Of a stretch of DNA of 64,000 nt, positions 48,914-59,722 are shown one piece after another. The notes under the pieces are model-generated. The model was not told the origin of the DNA. It saw nothing but the letters and a program-made list of their open reading frames with translations, and ran no database searches. Within the stretch, counting starts at the first letter, position 1, and each line of letters begins with the position of its first letter. Source of the DNA: Prinsepia uniflora (Eukaryota > Streptophyta > Magnoliopsida > Rosales > Rosaceae); the NCBI GenBank assembly GCA_032719365.1, contig CM064871.1, forward strand, positions 65,298,416-65,362,415. Reading direction: 5' to 3'. A program made the translations under genes and the position numbers.

Positions 48914-49200
48914 GGCTAAGCAAGGGGAACAAAAAGTAGGAGAATTGAAGGTTTGGGCTCTATAGGGGTTTTTTGTTCCTCATATTTTACAAGAGATGAT
49001 TACTTATAAGTTTGATCATATTAAAGCTCGCCAAAAAGTACTTGGTACTACAATAATTAGAGGAACAATACCTAAACCCGGGGATGCCAAAAAAATTTAA
49101 ATTGCTTATTCGAGAACTACGATCTTTGGCTCTGGAACTGAACCGTTACCTTGTATTTAAGAAGAACTTCCTGATTAATAGGAAGGAAGCTTAATCAGAA
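48914..49200 (+). pseudogene. rpoB: Plastid-derived rpoB C-terminus, part 2
   Basis: The frame continues from 37950 after the LTR element: GLSKGNKK-like sequence, then VGELKVWAL, then HILQEMITYKFDHIKARQKV, then GTTIIRGTIPKPGDAP, LLIRELRSLALELNRYLVF and a final NRKEA before a stop. It is the natural end of plastid rpoB, and rpoC1 starts about 20 bp further on. A frameshift near 49085 (GDAKKI-like) and others make it non-functional. Confidence 0.92.
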
Positions 49201-49204
49201 TGAA

Positions 49205-49741
49205 ATGAATCAGAATTTTTCTTCTATGATCGATCTGTATAAACATCAACAACTTAGAACTGGATTGGTTTCTCCTCAAAAAATAAGTTCTTGGGCCCAA
49301 AAAACCCTATCTTACGGAGAGATAGTTGGAGAGGTGATAAAACACTATAATTTTCATTACAAAACCAATAAACCTGAAAAGGATGGATTATTTTGTGAAA
49401 GAATTTTTGGGCCTACAAAAAGTAGGATTTATGCTTGTAGAGATTATTGAGTAATCAAATATTAAAAAAAAAAAGACCCGAGGTTTTGTCAACAATGTGG
49501 AGTTGAATTTGTTGATTCTCGATTGCGAAGATATCAAATGGGCTACATCAAATAGGCATGCCCAGTAACCCATGTATGGTATTTGAAACATCTTCTTAGT
49601 TACATCGTGAATATTTTAGACAAACCTCTTAAATAATTAGAAGGCCTAGTATATTGCAATGTATGCCAATCTTGGAAATACCCAAAAGCTTCAATACATT
49701 TGAAATCGAGAAATTTCTATTGGAGCAGGTGCTATCCGAGA
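49205..49741 (+). pseudogene. rpoC1: Plastid-derived rpoC1, part 1, with intron region deleted
   Basis: It begins MNQNFSSMIDLYKHQQLRTG, then SYGEIVGEV, then FHYKTNKPEKDGLFCERIFG, the start of the plastid RNA polymerase beta' subunit. After a stop it continues with FCQQCGVEFVDSRLRRYQMG, then CPVTHVWYLKHL, then ILDKPLK and EGLVYCN. Just there the text jumps to CQSWKYPKASIHLKSR, which belongs downstream of the rpoC1 intron. The exon 1 end, intron and exon 2 start are missing. The copy is cut at 49741 by an LTR (left target repeat CGAGA, 49737-49741). Confidence 0.92.
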
Positions 49742-52700
49742 TGACATGACCCATCATTAATTCCCCTGGATTAACATAGGATGACCTGCCCCCTTCTGAC
49801 ACAACGTGTCAGACAAGAAATAATACCGTGACCCAAATAGGGTTTCCACAGTACGTAGTTTCATGTGATATCTCGATCTTTACTATAGCCGCGTCTGCGA
49901 TCAACCTAGAGGGTACCAAAAACCATTTAAAACTGTGAGTGGACAAAAATAAGTATTTCAAATAAATTTCGGAAAAATACATTTATACCCTCCAATTAAA
50001 AACATGCATACATCAGAAAACGTGTAATCTCAAATGCTTTCTCAAACAAGTTATATTTCTTTTCAAAACCAGAATATGTGAAAATATCTGGACATAAAGC
50101 AATAATCGAAAACATGACCAATCCTCATAACCCACATCTGTCTCATCTCATATCATCATCAGTCACTTCATTTGTGCAACGCGTGCAAATAAGCTCTAGG
50201 ATAGCTCACGTCCGAGTACGTCGCCGTGAACAAATCAGCGATTGACGTTCATATCGTCGTACACATATCAATAACCGATCTCATACATCATAAGTACTCA
50301 TGAGTCGAGCCTCCCACGACTGCTCAACAACAGGCAATGCATCGTGACCTCTTCGAAACACAGCACATCCTGAAAGTGAGCAACATATCATAGGGACTAC
50401 TCCGAGGAAACATATTCACAACCGGAGTCCCTCTCTGGAGAAACACATTTCTACCAAAGTCACATCAATATCACGGAGGATGGTCTAGGTGGAAACAGTT
50501 GAAATACATTTTCATAAACTTTCAAATCAAATCAATCGGTTCACATAGGGTCTCAGCCCAAAACATGGTTTCCACCAAATCTCATAAAAACAGTGTCCAA
50601 CACTCATTTGATAAATCACAACATTTCTTTCAAATTCACAAACACTCACACTCGGAGTCAAACATCTTTCCAACATGGTCATAAGCCCGAAACATCATTT
50701 CATAAATACCAAAATCATTTCATTATTCAAACTGCTCAAACTCACATTTGACTATAATATAAATCTAAATCGTTATCCAACGCGGTCTCAAATCCAAAAT
50801 GCCATTTTCACGCAAATCCGTAAAATCTTTCGAAAATCGACAATCAAATCCATAAATCATCATTCAAATCACTATGCAATCATTAAATTTCAAACCACGA
50901 TCATAAAACATCTAAAACATTTATGCATGCACCATATTTATAAAACAATGTCCACTCACACACGGTCCACGCCGCGCTCTCAAAACCCACGCCGTAAGCC
51001 AATCCGAAGTTTTCGAAATGTCCGGGTCTATCCAAATCACACCCAAAGGTCACTAACAATCCATATATGTCTATATGTAAACACCCCAAATCCCGGTACA
51101 GTAAACGTGTCCCGACCACGCTTTCCAAGGAGAAAAACCTCCAAAACATCCATCAAACGATCTCTGATCGACCTGAAACCACCACCATTGGATTCAGATC
51201 GTCGAAACTTTTCAAACAAGACCAATTTGACATCAAAATTTGTGCCCATGCGCGGGTCAAAGTTCGGTCAACAAAAGTCAACGTTGGTCAACTACTGACA
51301 TGGCACCCCTACCACGTGTCATTGATAACCTCTGACACCCTCTACCATGTGGCATCACTTGCCACATGGCGTGCTGACGTGGCACTGCCACATGTCACCA
51401 TGCTGACATCATCTGATGATGTGGAATGCTGACATCATTGCTAGCTAGAGAAGACGACCGGCACCGTCGTGCGCCGCTGTCTGTTTCGTCGGCCAGCTGC
51501 CGGAATCCTCCATTAATGGCCGGAATTTCAAAGCTTCATAACTCTCTCAAAACTCAACCAAATCCTATGTTATTTATATCAAAATTTATCTACTCGAGCC
51601 AAGGAATCCAAATTTGAACCTAGAATTGAGAGGAAGTACCTAGTTTTCATGATACAAGCTTCCAAAGTTTCGGCCAAACTTTGAGTCCTTCTCCTGGCCA
51701 CTATGGGAGTCCAAAAACTTCCATTTTTGCCTATATAGACTCCCCTCATCTCAAAAAATAAGAATAGGGGCTTAGAACAGTGTAAAAATATCCAAAATTG
51801 AAGACCTAAAAATCCACCCTAAACGATTCACGGGTTTACCTGGGTTTTTCGGCCACCTCCGCAGCTCCGATGTCCTCTGTCGACTCTCTTGGTCTCTCAA
51901 CCGCACTCTGCACTTCTCACAGCAGAAGAAAGGAAGAAGAAGATGGAGCAATGAGATGGGGTGTGGGTTTCGGGTTAGATGAAAATCAAGAAAGAAAGAG
52001 ATATGGATGCATGAAGATGGGAAATGGGCCAATGGGATGAGTGACATTGGTCCAGATGAGATCTTTTGGGCCCATTAAAAAAAAAATCAAAAGTCAACTG
52101 TCTCCTAATTCGTGCAACTGTAATAGTTTGAAAAATCGTTCTAGACCCGTACTCGTAATGACAGGACCCATCCCAATCCACCCGAGATTAACGCGGGATG
52201 ACCCTGCTCCCGTATGACACGAAGTGTCAGACAAGGGATATTTCCTACCCTTGCCCTCCCGGGCTATTAGAGTACGCCAGGATCCGGAGGAGGTATGTGA
52301 TATCCCGGTCTCTGCTACAGTCCACATTCGATGTCAACCTGAAGGGCAGTCAAAACATTAAAAGCCGTGAGTGGACAAAACAAAAGTTTATAAAACATTT
52401 CCATAAAAACATTTGTACCCTTCACTAAAAAGCATGCATGCATTCGAAAACCATTTATCCAAAAAAAAACCATTAGTGGGAACTAAGTCCAAAACCAAGA
52501 TTGAAAGAACCATAATGAAAATGACCATACGGGCCGCTGCCCAAATCCATAAGGGTCTCAGCCCAAATCACAAGAAACCAACCATAAGGGTCATTGCCCA
52601 AAACCTGTGTAACCACACATATCACATAACATATATATATATCATTTATACATATAATTCACACAACCAATCCTGTCACGGTTTCCAAAGCTACGCGCGT

Positions 52701-55651
52701 GCTATCCAGGTCTCAATCCGAGTCTTCTCAAAGACAAGGTCAATGTCCGTAGACCACCGACCCTACCCGAGGTTATAGTACCAGCCTTCCTGAGAGTAAG
52801 GAACCCAACGGGGGCAACTCCCACTTAGTCAGTGCTCCGTGACTACTCCGAGGTCCACCCAGGCCAACGACCCTCCCCGGAGGAGATAATGGAACAAGTA
52901 AAGGAAGGTATATGAACATATATATACATAACATAACATTCATGCCCGGTTTCCCTGAACCGTCATGATCCATAACATCCATTATATTCATATACATATA
53001 GACACCATCCTCCATGACCGGTTCCCATAAACCGTCATGTACCATAATGACCTGACAAGGGTTCATGCCGGTTCCCATAAACCGTCATGAACCTGGAAAT
53101 CCATGTAGTGTCCCTGACCCGAAATCATAACCATAAAGTAACTAGGTCTCGTGCCCGAACATATGATATTAGCTGGGCATCGTGCCCGATATCTAAGGGT
53201 CAGTCACGACTCCGATCGTAGTGATGTGTGCAACCATCCATCCAGGACCGCCCTCAATCCTGGTATATTGCCGTGAACGAATTAACCGACTAGACCACCA
53301 CAAGATCATGGTGCACTCATCACCGATCGATATCTTGAACCGTCCGCACTCCGAAGTCGAGCCTCCCCAGGCTGCCCGACCACGAATCGTGCATCGTGAC
53401 CTCTCCGGAAGGAACACATCCCAATCCGGAGGAGAGCGTCGTATCGTCGATCGCCGTGCACATAACACCCGTCGTGACCACGATTTAAACCCGTAGGTCG
53501 TAACTAGAGTCATATGCTCGAGACCAAACCAAATCGGTCTCATACCCGAGTTTATCCTTTTGGAAATCCAAAACTATTTCATTTAGACCAATAAAGACAT
53601 ACAAACCCGTATAGGCACCGTATAGGGCAAAAACCTCGAAATGCGTGTCTATACGTAACCACACATCCAAATGCACTCATGGCATCACAAACAAGTATTT
53701 AAAAAATATAATAAACATTTATGAATGCACCAATTTAGAAAATAAGGTCCACTCACAGACCGTCCGAGCTGCCGCCTCGATTTGCATGCCATACGGCTCT
53801 CCCTAGCCAATCCGACCTTTCTGGGTCATCCTGACCTGTCCAAATCATATCCAAAGGTTATTACTAACCTATACAAGTCCATATTAAGAACCCTAAACTT
53901 TCCCAAAAAAGTCAATGTGTCCCGTACACGTTTCTCGAGGTGAAAAACCTCAATTTGACCAACCTAACGATCTCCGATCGACTCAAAACCACCGACATTG
54001 GATCCGGATCGTCGAAACCTTTAAAATGATACCGGACCCACTTAAAATATTGTTCACACGCGCCCCCATGCGCTAGTCAACGCTGACGTCAGCATGACGT
54101 CATCACTGACAGCCTCTGACAGTGATACGTGTCACGCTCCCATTGGCCCTCTGTCTGACATGTCAGCTGACATTGTCAGACCTGACAATGCTGACGTCAC
54201 CCCCTGACATGATGATGTCAGCAGGATGACGTCATCAGTCATCCCTGACCTTGGTCGGGTCCTGCGATCCGGGTCGCCGTGACCCGCCGCTTGACCCGGT
54301 CGGTTCTCCTCCGTTCGACCACCAAATCACTCCCCGTTTGTCCCATTCTACTAGTCTCAACCTAACCTAAAGATCTATGGGTTTAAAAACTAGGAAATGG
54401 GTCGAGATAATTACCTGTGATGCCAAGAACAGTCGCCTAGCTTCCGGCCGTCCGTCTGGGCTGCACCGTCGTCCCCAGCCACTTCATTCGATCCCCACAG
54501 GTCCTCCAGCTCACCAGAAAATCAACCCAAGTATTAGAATCGACTAAGGACTGCTCAAACATAACTTTGAAATTTCAAACACAAACCCTCACCGTCTCGG
54601 GTTTTTCCTTCCGCCGTCCACCACCGTGAGCCACCGTCGTGTTTGTCATCGCCCTTATCCTCACACTACTCTCACGGTCACACTAGATGGAGGTTTATTG
54701 GTGGTGTCGTGTGTTTTGAAGAAAATGAAGAAAATGGAGTTATGGGGTTTTCGGGTTTGTGAGGAAAAATGAAGAATGAAAATGATAGTTGATGGCTGAT
54801 GAGAGAAGTGAGATAGGTTAGATGGATGGTGTAGATTTAATGATGAAATTGAAATGGATGGCTAGGATGGAGTGCTTATAAAGTTTAATTATAAAATTAA
54901 TTAAATAACATTATTTAATTAAGTGAAATCCCCGTTTGGACCAATGGGATGAGTGACACTTGTCACTCATTCATGGGACCCACTCAAAATATCTGGCCCC
55001 ATCAAGAAAGGCCACCTCATCATCGCCTCGAAGTACGTACATAGTGAAACCGAACTTCCGTGACCTATAAGTTCCCCATTCGAAATCCGATTTCAGCATG
55101 CTGCTTGTCTATGGATTCGTATCGTCCCGATCTAAGTAGCGCTCCTCGGCCCTCGGCCATTAGACCTCTCGGTCAAAAAGTCAACATTTGACTCCTTTTA
55201 ACCATAATTACCAAAATGCCCCTAAACTTCCGAACGTCATAACTTCTTCCTCGAACGTCGGAATTGAACGTGCCACCTGTCTATGAACTCGTGACGTCCT
55301 AAACTACGTCACGGTCATCGGTCAAAGCCTATTTGACCGTCCGAATGAAAAGTCAACATTTTACCAAGACTAGGGGTAAAACGGTCACTTTGCATCGTTC
55401 GTCCGATTTCGTCTAACTAATCACGGATTAGCTTCACTAATCTAATCCTGAAATTCGGGACGGGTCGTTACACGTAATCCCTCGATCTACGTAATGGACC
55501 TCGGTCCACGTGCAATTGACCTTACAGGTCAAAAGTCAATATTTTTCCCTTCTAGGGGCAAAATCGTCATTTCATCTCGACTAATCCCAATTATTCTCGA
55601 TAATCCTCAATTAATCTTGATAATCACGAAATTTAGGGACGGGTCGTTACA
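49742..55651 (-). mobile_element. Solo LTR inserted in rpoC1 copy (TSD CGAGA/CAAGA), itself interrupted
   Basis: It begins TGACATGACCCATCATT and ends TTTAGGGACGGGTCGTTACA. The flanks are CGAGA (49737-49741) and CAAGA (55652-55656), one mismatch. Removing the insert restores the rpoC1 text GAIREQLAD. Its own sequence is 49742-52158 plus 55478-55651, about 2.6 kb. It has no PBS, gag or second LTR. Family marks include GTCCACTCAC at about 50950 and a decayed dyad near 52035. Confidence 0.9.
52159..55472 (-). mobile_element. Inner solo LTR, perfect TSD CGTAA
   Basis: 3,314 bp starting TGACAGGACCCATCCC and ending GGGACGGGTCGTTACA. CGTAA flanks both sides (52154-52158, 55473-55477). It is closely related to the LTRs at 37951 and 45682, sharing CGAAGTGTCAGACAAGGG and GTCCACTCACAGACCGTCCG. 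The dyad is at 54947-54972 with one arm change. It is a solo LTR sitting inside an older solo LTR. Confidence 0.93.
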
Positions 55652-55656
55652 CAAGA

Positions 55657-56333
55657 ACAATTAGCTGATATGGATTTGTGAATTATTATACATTATTAGT
55701 TGGTAGAATGGAAAGAATTAGGGGAAGAAGGGCACACAAGTAATGAATGGGGAGATCGAAAAGTTGGAAGAAGAAAGGATTTTTTGGTTAGGCGCCTGAA
55801 ACTGGCTTAGCATTTTATTCAAACAAATATAGATTTAGAATGGATGATTTTATGTCTATTACTAGTGTTTCCTTCCGAGTTGAGACCTATCATTCAGATA
55901 GATAGGAGTAAACTAATGAGCTCAGATATTAATGAACTCTATAGAAGAGTTATTTATCAAAACAATACTCTTATCGATCTCTTAACAACAAGTAGATCTA
56001 TGCCCAGAGAGTTAATAATGTGTCAAGAAAAATTGGTACAAGAAGTTGTGGATACACATCTTGATAATGGAATTTGGACAACCAATTACAAGTCGTTTTT
56101 AGATATATTGAAGGCAAAGAGGGAAGATTTCGTGAGACTTTGCTTGGTAAACGGGTTGATTATTTGAGGCGTTCTGTCGTTGTCTTAGGTCCTTCACTTT
56201 CATTACATTGATATGGATTACCTCGCGAAATAGCAATAGAGCTTTTCCAAACATTTGTAATTCTTGGTTTAATTAGACAAAAAATTTCTACGAATATGGG
56301 GGTTGCGAAAAGTAAAATTCAGGAAAAAAAAGC
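55657..56333 (+). pseudogene. rpoC1: Plastid-derived rpoC1, part 2
   Basis: The frame resumes with EQLADMDL, then VEWKELGEEGHTSNEWGDRK, VGRRKDFLVR, SSDINELYRRVIYQNNTLID, LLTTSRS and LPREIAIELFQTFVI, and then GVAKSKIQEKKAG, fading out near 56333. Several stops and deletions interrupt it. The rest of rpoC1 (including the NADFDGD magnesium-binding motif) is absent, so the plastid insertion ends here. The open frame of 107 codons at 55844-56167 is part of this pseudogene and not a separate gene. Confidence 0.92.
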
Positions 56334-58448
56334 TGGTTATATGAAAACGATCTCTAATTTTGTTGATTTTTTTTACTGAAATGGTATTAACATGATAATT
56401 TAGAAAATAAACAATTTGAATTATGATAATATATATATATATAAAGGAAATTCAAAAAAAAAATTAAAAGTGTATTATGAACAGGTATCATTTGGGATGC
56501 AAGTATTGCCCATTTGATAAAGGGGTGCAAAGGCTTTACATTGGCAATAATAAAAAAAAAAAATTATATGCCTCAAATCTTGCTCTATAGAAAACACTCA
56601 TTGATGATGGGGTGCAAAGGCATTGCATTGGCAATAATCAAGATTTAGGCCTGACATGGATTAATGAGATTAAGCAATAATAATTTTTAAGTATCTACAG
56701 ATATATATTGGTTCAATTCTTCAAAAATATGGTATGTTTGTCGTAGTAGGTATGAAAAGAAATTTGAAGTTATATTTGTGCTACTTGCTAGGCCCCATTA
56801 ACACCCTTCCTTCAAATTTCAATTCCGTTTTCATGGGAGCAAGAGAGGAGGCAGGGCTAAAATAGTATATACATGGTTGACTGTTAAATAATGTTGGTGA
56901 ATAATTGAAGGACTTGTACTGCAGCACTGGGAGGCCTAAAATAGGGCATGCAACTGTTTCAGGCATCACCGAATCTTCATTAATGCATGCATGCCACATT
57001 TATTTATCAATCCTCCTTTAATATTAAGCTAATTAATTACCATTCTACCCTATCCCAACAAAGATACGTACGCATTTGTTACCAATTCAGTTCTCAAAAC
57101 CCAGATCACAAAGCAATTTGAAAGCAACCCAGCTTTCAAATATTTATAAACGATTATAATAACTTGAATACGTAGTATCATCGGCTGATGATAAATAATC
57201 TTAAAACGTTAATTTTATCGTGATATTTTATATACAAGACTAGCTACGTACCCTTACGCTATTATGGTGAAGCATCTGGATGCTTCAATGATGATCAATT
57301 TTACCGTCCGGTAGATAATTTCGCCAGTACTGTGGCCACTAGATAACTCTTTCCGAAACTTACTAGCTTACACATATATACGGAGCAATGATAATTAATA
57401 TGGATCCGGGCCGGCCAGCAATATTAATATGGTCTTACCTACCACATTGCCGTATGTATGGCGATTTCAAAGCCCTCTTGCCCTTCACTCATATTTACCG
57501 AGGATAGAGTAAATTATTGTTACATTCTTAATAATATTTATTTTTATTTAAAACCTTTAATTTTTGTATATTAAACAAAATAAGACCTTACCTCAAACTT
57601 TTTTTTATTCAAAAGTCCCTAAACAGAATTTGTAAGTAATAAATTCCACATTTACTCTTTTATATCTCAATAAAGAGAATGAGTGAGTTATAAAAATAAC
57701 ATTGTCTTTTTTTTTGTCCTCTTTGCCCCATAGTGTTTGATTTGTGGCATCTTGAGCCCTTTATTATATTATGATTATAAATTTATATATTAGTAAGGAG
57801 CTATGAATTAATTGCCCTTTAAAGCATAATTGAAGGTATTCATTTGAAGTCTTATTATTATTCCACGTAATATATATAAACATATGCGCATGCCTTTGTA
57901 TACATTGTACATAAAAAAGTTTATCTTCAATATTGGGGCACATGTAACAAACAATATATAGACTTAACACTGCAACTTGCAGTACTTATATACACGTACA
58001 TAAAAGCCATGTCCTGATGTCCAAATTAATAATAGTTCAATGCATGACCTATATATCTAGCCAGAGGACGCTTCACTTTCACAGCATCGGTCCCCCACTG
58101 TGATAGCTAGCTAGCCTGTTGAGACTTAATTAACAGAAACACTGACTAAACGTACGTTTTTCAAGTTGATTAATTGCCTGCTCCACGTAAAATAGATGAA
58201 CCACGCTATCGATGAACAACCACAATACGTACCATATATGTATATATATATATATATATTATCATCAACTGCAAGTCTGCAATATATATAATGAATGAGA
58301 TGGTCCATAGTCCATACCAGATGGACACCAGTGGATAGACTCAAGGCACCTACCAGTGTCATTGATCGTTCTGTGCATAGAGATGAATCATATATGTGGT
58401 GGCAAATTAAGCAACCAACGATGATGAAGCTTTAAATATATATACGAA

Positions 58449-58490
<42 letters not shown>

Positions 58491-59722
58491 ACGCATGTAC
58501 GTATAGAAATAAGAGATGGAGACTGGAGATATATTGGAGATTGGAGAAGAGGAAGAGATGAATGCATATTATGCATGTGCAGCACATGCGCATGAGCAGC
58601 AGCGAGCGCAGAGCAATGGCTGAAAACGTACAGAGTTGGTTCAGTTTAATTAGGCAACGCTCAGCCTGAGCCTCATCTCTGGTGCTCACTGCTCAGTACC
58701 ACACCTGACCACTCACTCATCGATCATCACCCTCATCACCAACCTGATTATGCCAAGGGTGGGGTGCGTGTACGGATCACCTAATTAAATCAAAACTACA
58801 GCTAGCTAGTAGCCAGTAGCGACGTACTAGGACTAGTACGTGCGCACCAGTATTGTATATATATGTGCGTTGAGTATATATATATATATATATATAGGAG
58901 GTGTACCCAATCAGCTGAACGAGACAAATATATGATTTTAATTTATTAATTAACTGCAAACGTACACTGCAAGCTCCACGAATGGAGGGAAGCAAATGTT
59001 TTCTGAACCACTTTAACCAAGGAAACTGATATATATCTATATCTATATATATATATATATAATTACTCGATCCATGAGTGAGAGAGAGAGAAGATTAATA
59101 GAGATAGAGATATTGTATGTTACCAACTTATATATAAGATGGATGTCTGGATTGAGTAGTTTATGTTAAGTCCATTCGTGTTAATAGAATTAGGCTAATG
59201 CAAAAGAAATTAATTATAAGGGATATTAGCGGCATAGAATATAAACAAATAATTAAAAAGCAGAGTGTAAAAATTCATTATCACAAACAAATGAGACTTA
59301 ATCAAGAAATAAAACATATATATATATATATATATGGAAATTAGAATGCATGTGCATGTAATATATATCTATATAACTAATAATATTAATTATCAGCAGT
59401 TAACCATCACAGTTCAAAAAAACCAATGAAGAATATATATATATATATAATATCTTGTAAAAACCTAGCTGCCCAACAAGCGCGCATAAGATAAATGAAA
59501 ATTGTCCTCGAATCAAACCCTGATTAACATATATAACATGCACTTAATTAGAGAAACCAGTAATTATTAACTTATATACTAGAGGAAAAGAAAGAAAGAA
59601 AAAAAACAAATTAATTAAGCCATACTCATTACTGAATTGTAGCTAGCACACAAGGCCATGTATTCTTGTAGTAGCAGCTGACCTAGCTAGGACTAACAAT
59701 ATGGTGGGTGAGGAGTCGGTGA
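56334..59722. other. AT-rich intergenic region with microsatellites
   Basis: About 3.4 kb downstream of the TCP gene. It holds many (TA)n tracts (58230-58258, 58451-58488, 58875-58896, 59047-59060, 59315-59333) and GCTAGCTAGC-like words. GGGGTGCAAAGGC-TT-CATTGGCAATAAT occurs twice, at about 56521 and 56611. Text near 56480-56520 (GTATCATTTGGGATGCAAGTATTG) resembles 62713-62742. No gene can be supported. Confidence 0.55.
58451..58488. repeat. (TA)n microsatellite
   Basis: 38 bp of uninterrupted AT dinucleotides, one of the longest in the window. It gives rise to spurious YIYIYI frames. Confidence 0.95.

Noticed and set aside
50675..51298. 207-codon frame in the outer right-hand solo LTR
   Set aside because: It is composed of low-complexity His/Ser/Thr/Lys sequence with no domain, within an LTR whose other copies do not keep it open.
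55844..56167. 107-codon frame as an active RNA polymerase gene
   Set aside because: It is an internal piece of plastid rpoC1 with upstream and downstream stops, deletions and missing catalytic motif; it is a nuclear pseudogene copy.
36985..56333. Possibility that the window is plastid DNA
   Set aside because: Plastid text is fragmentary, full of stops, and embedded in LTR retrotransposons next to spliced nuclear genes.
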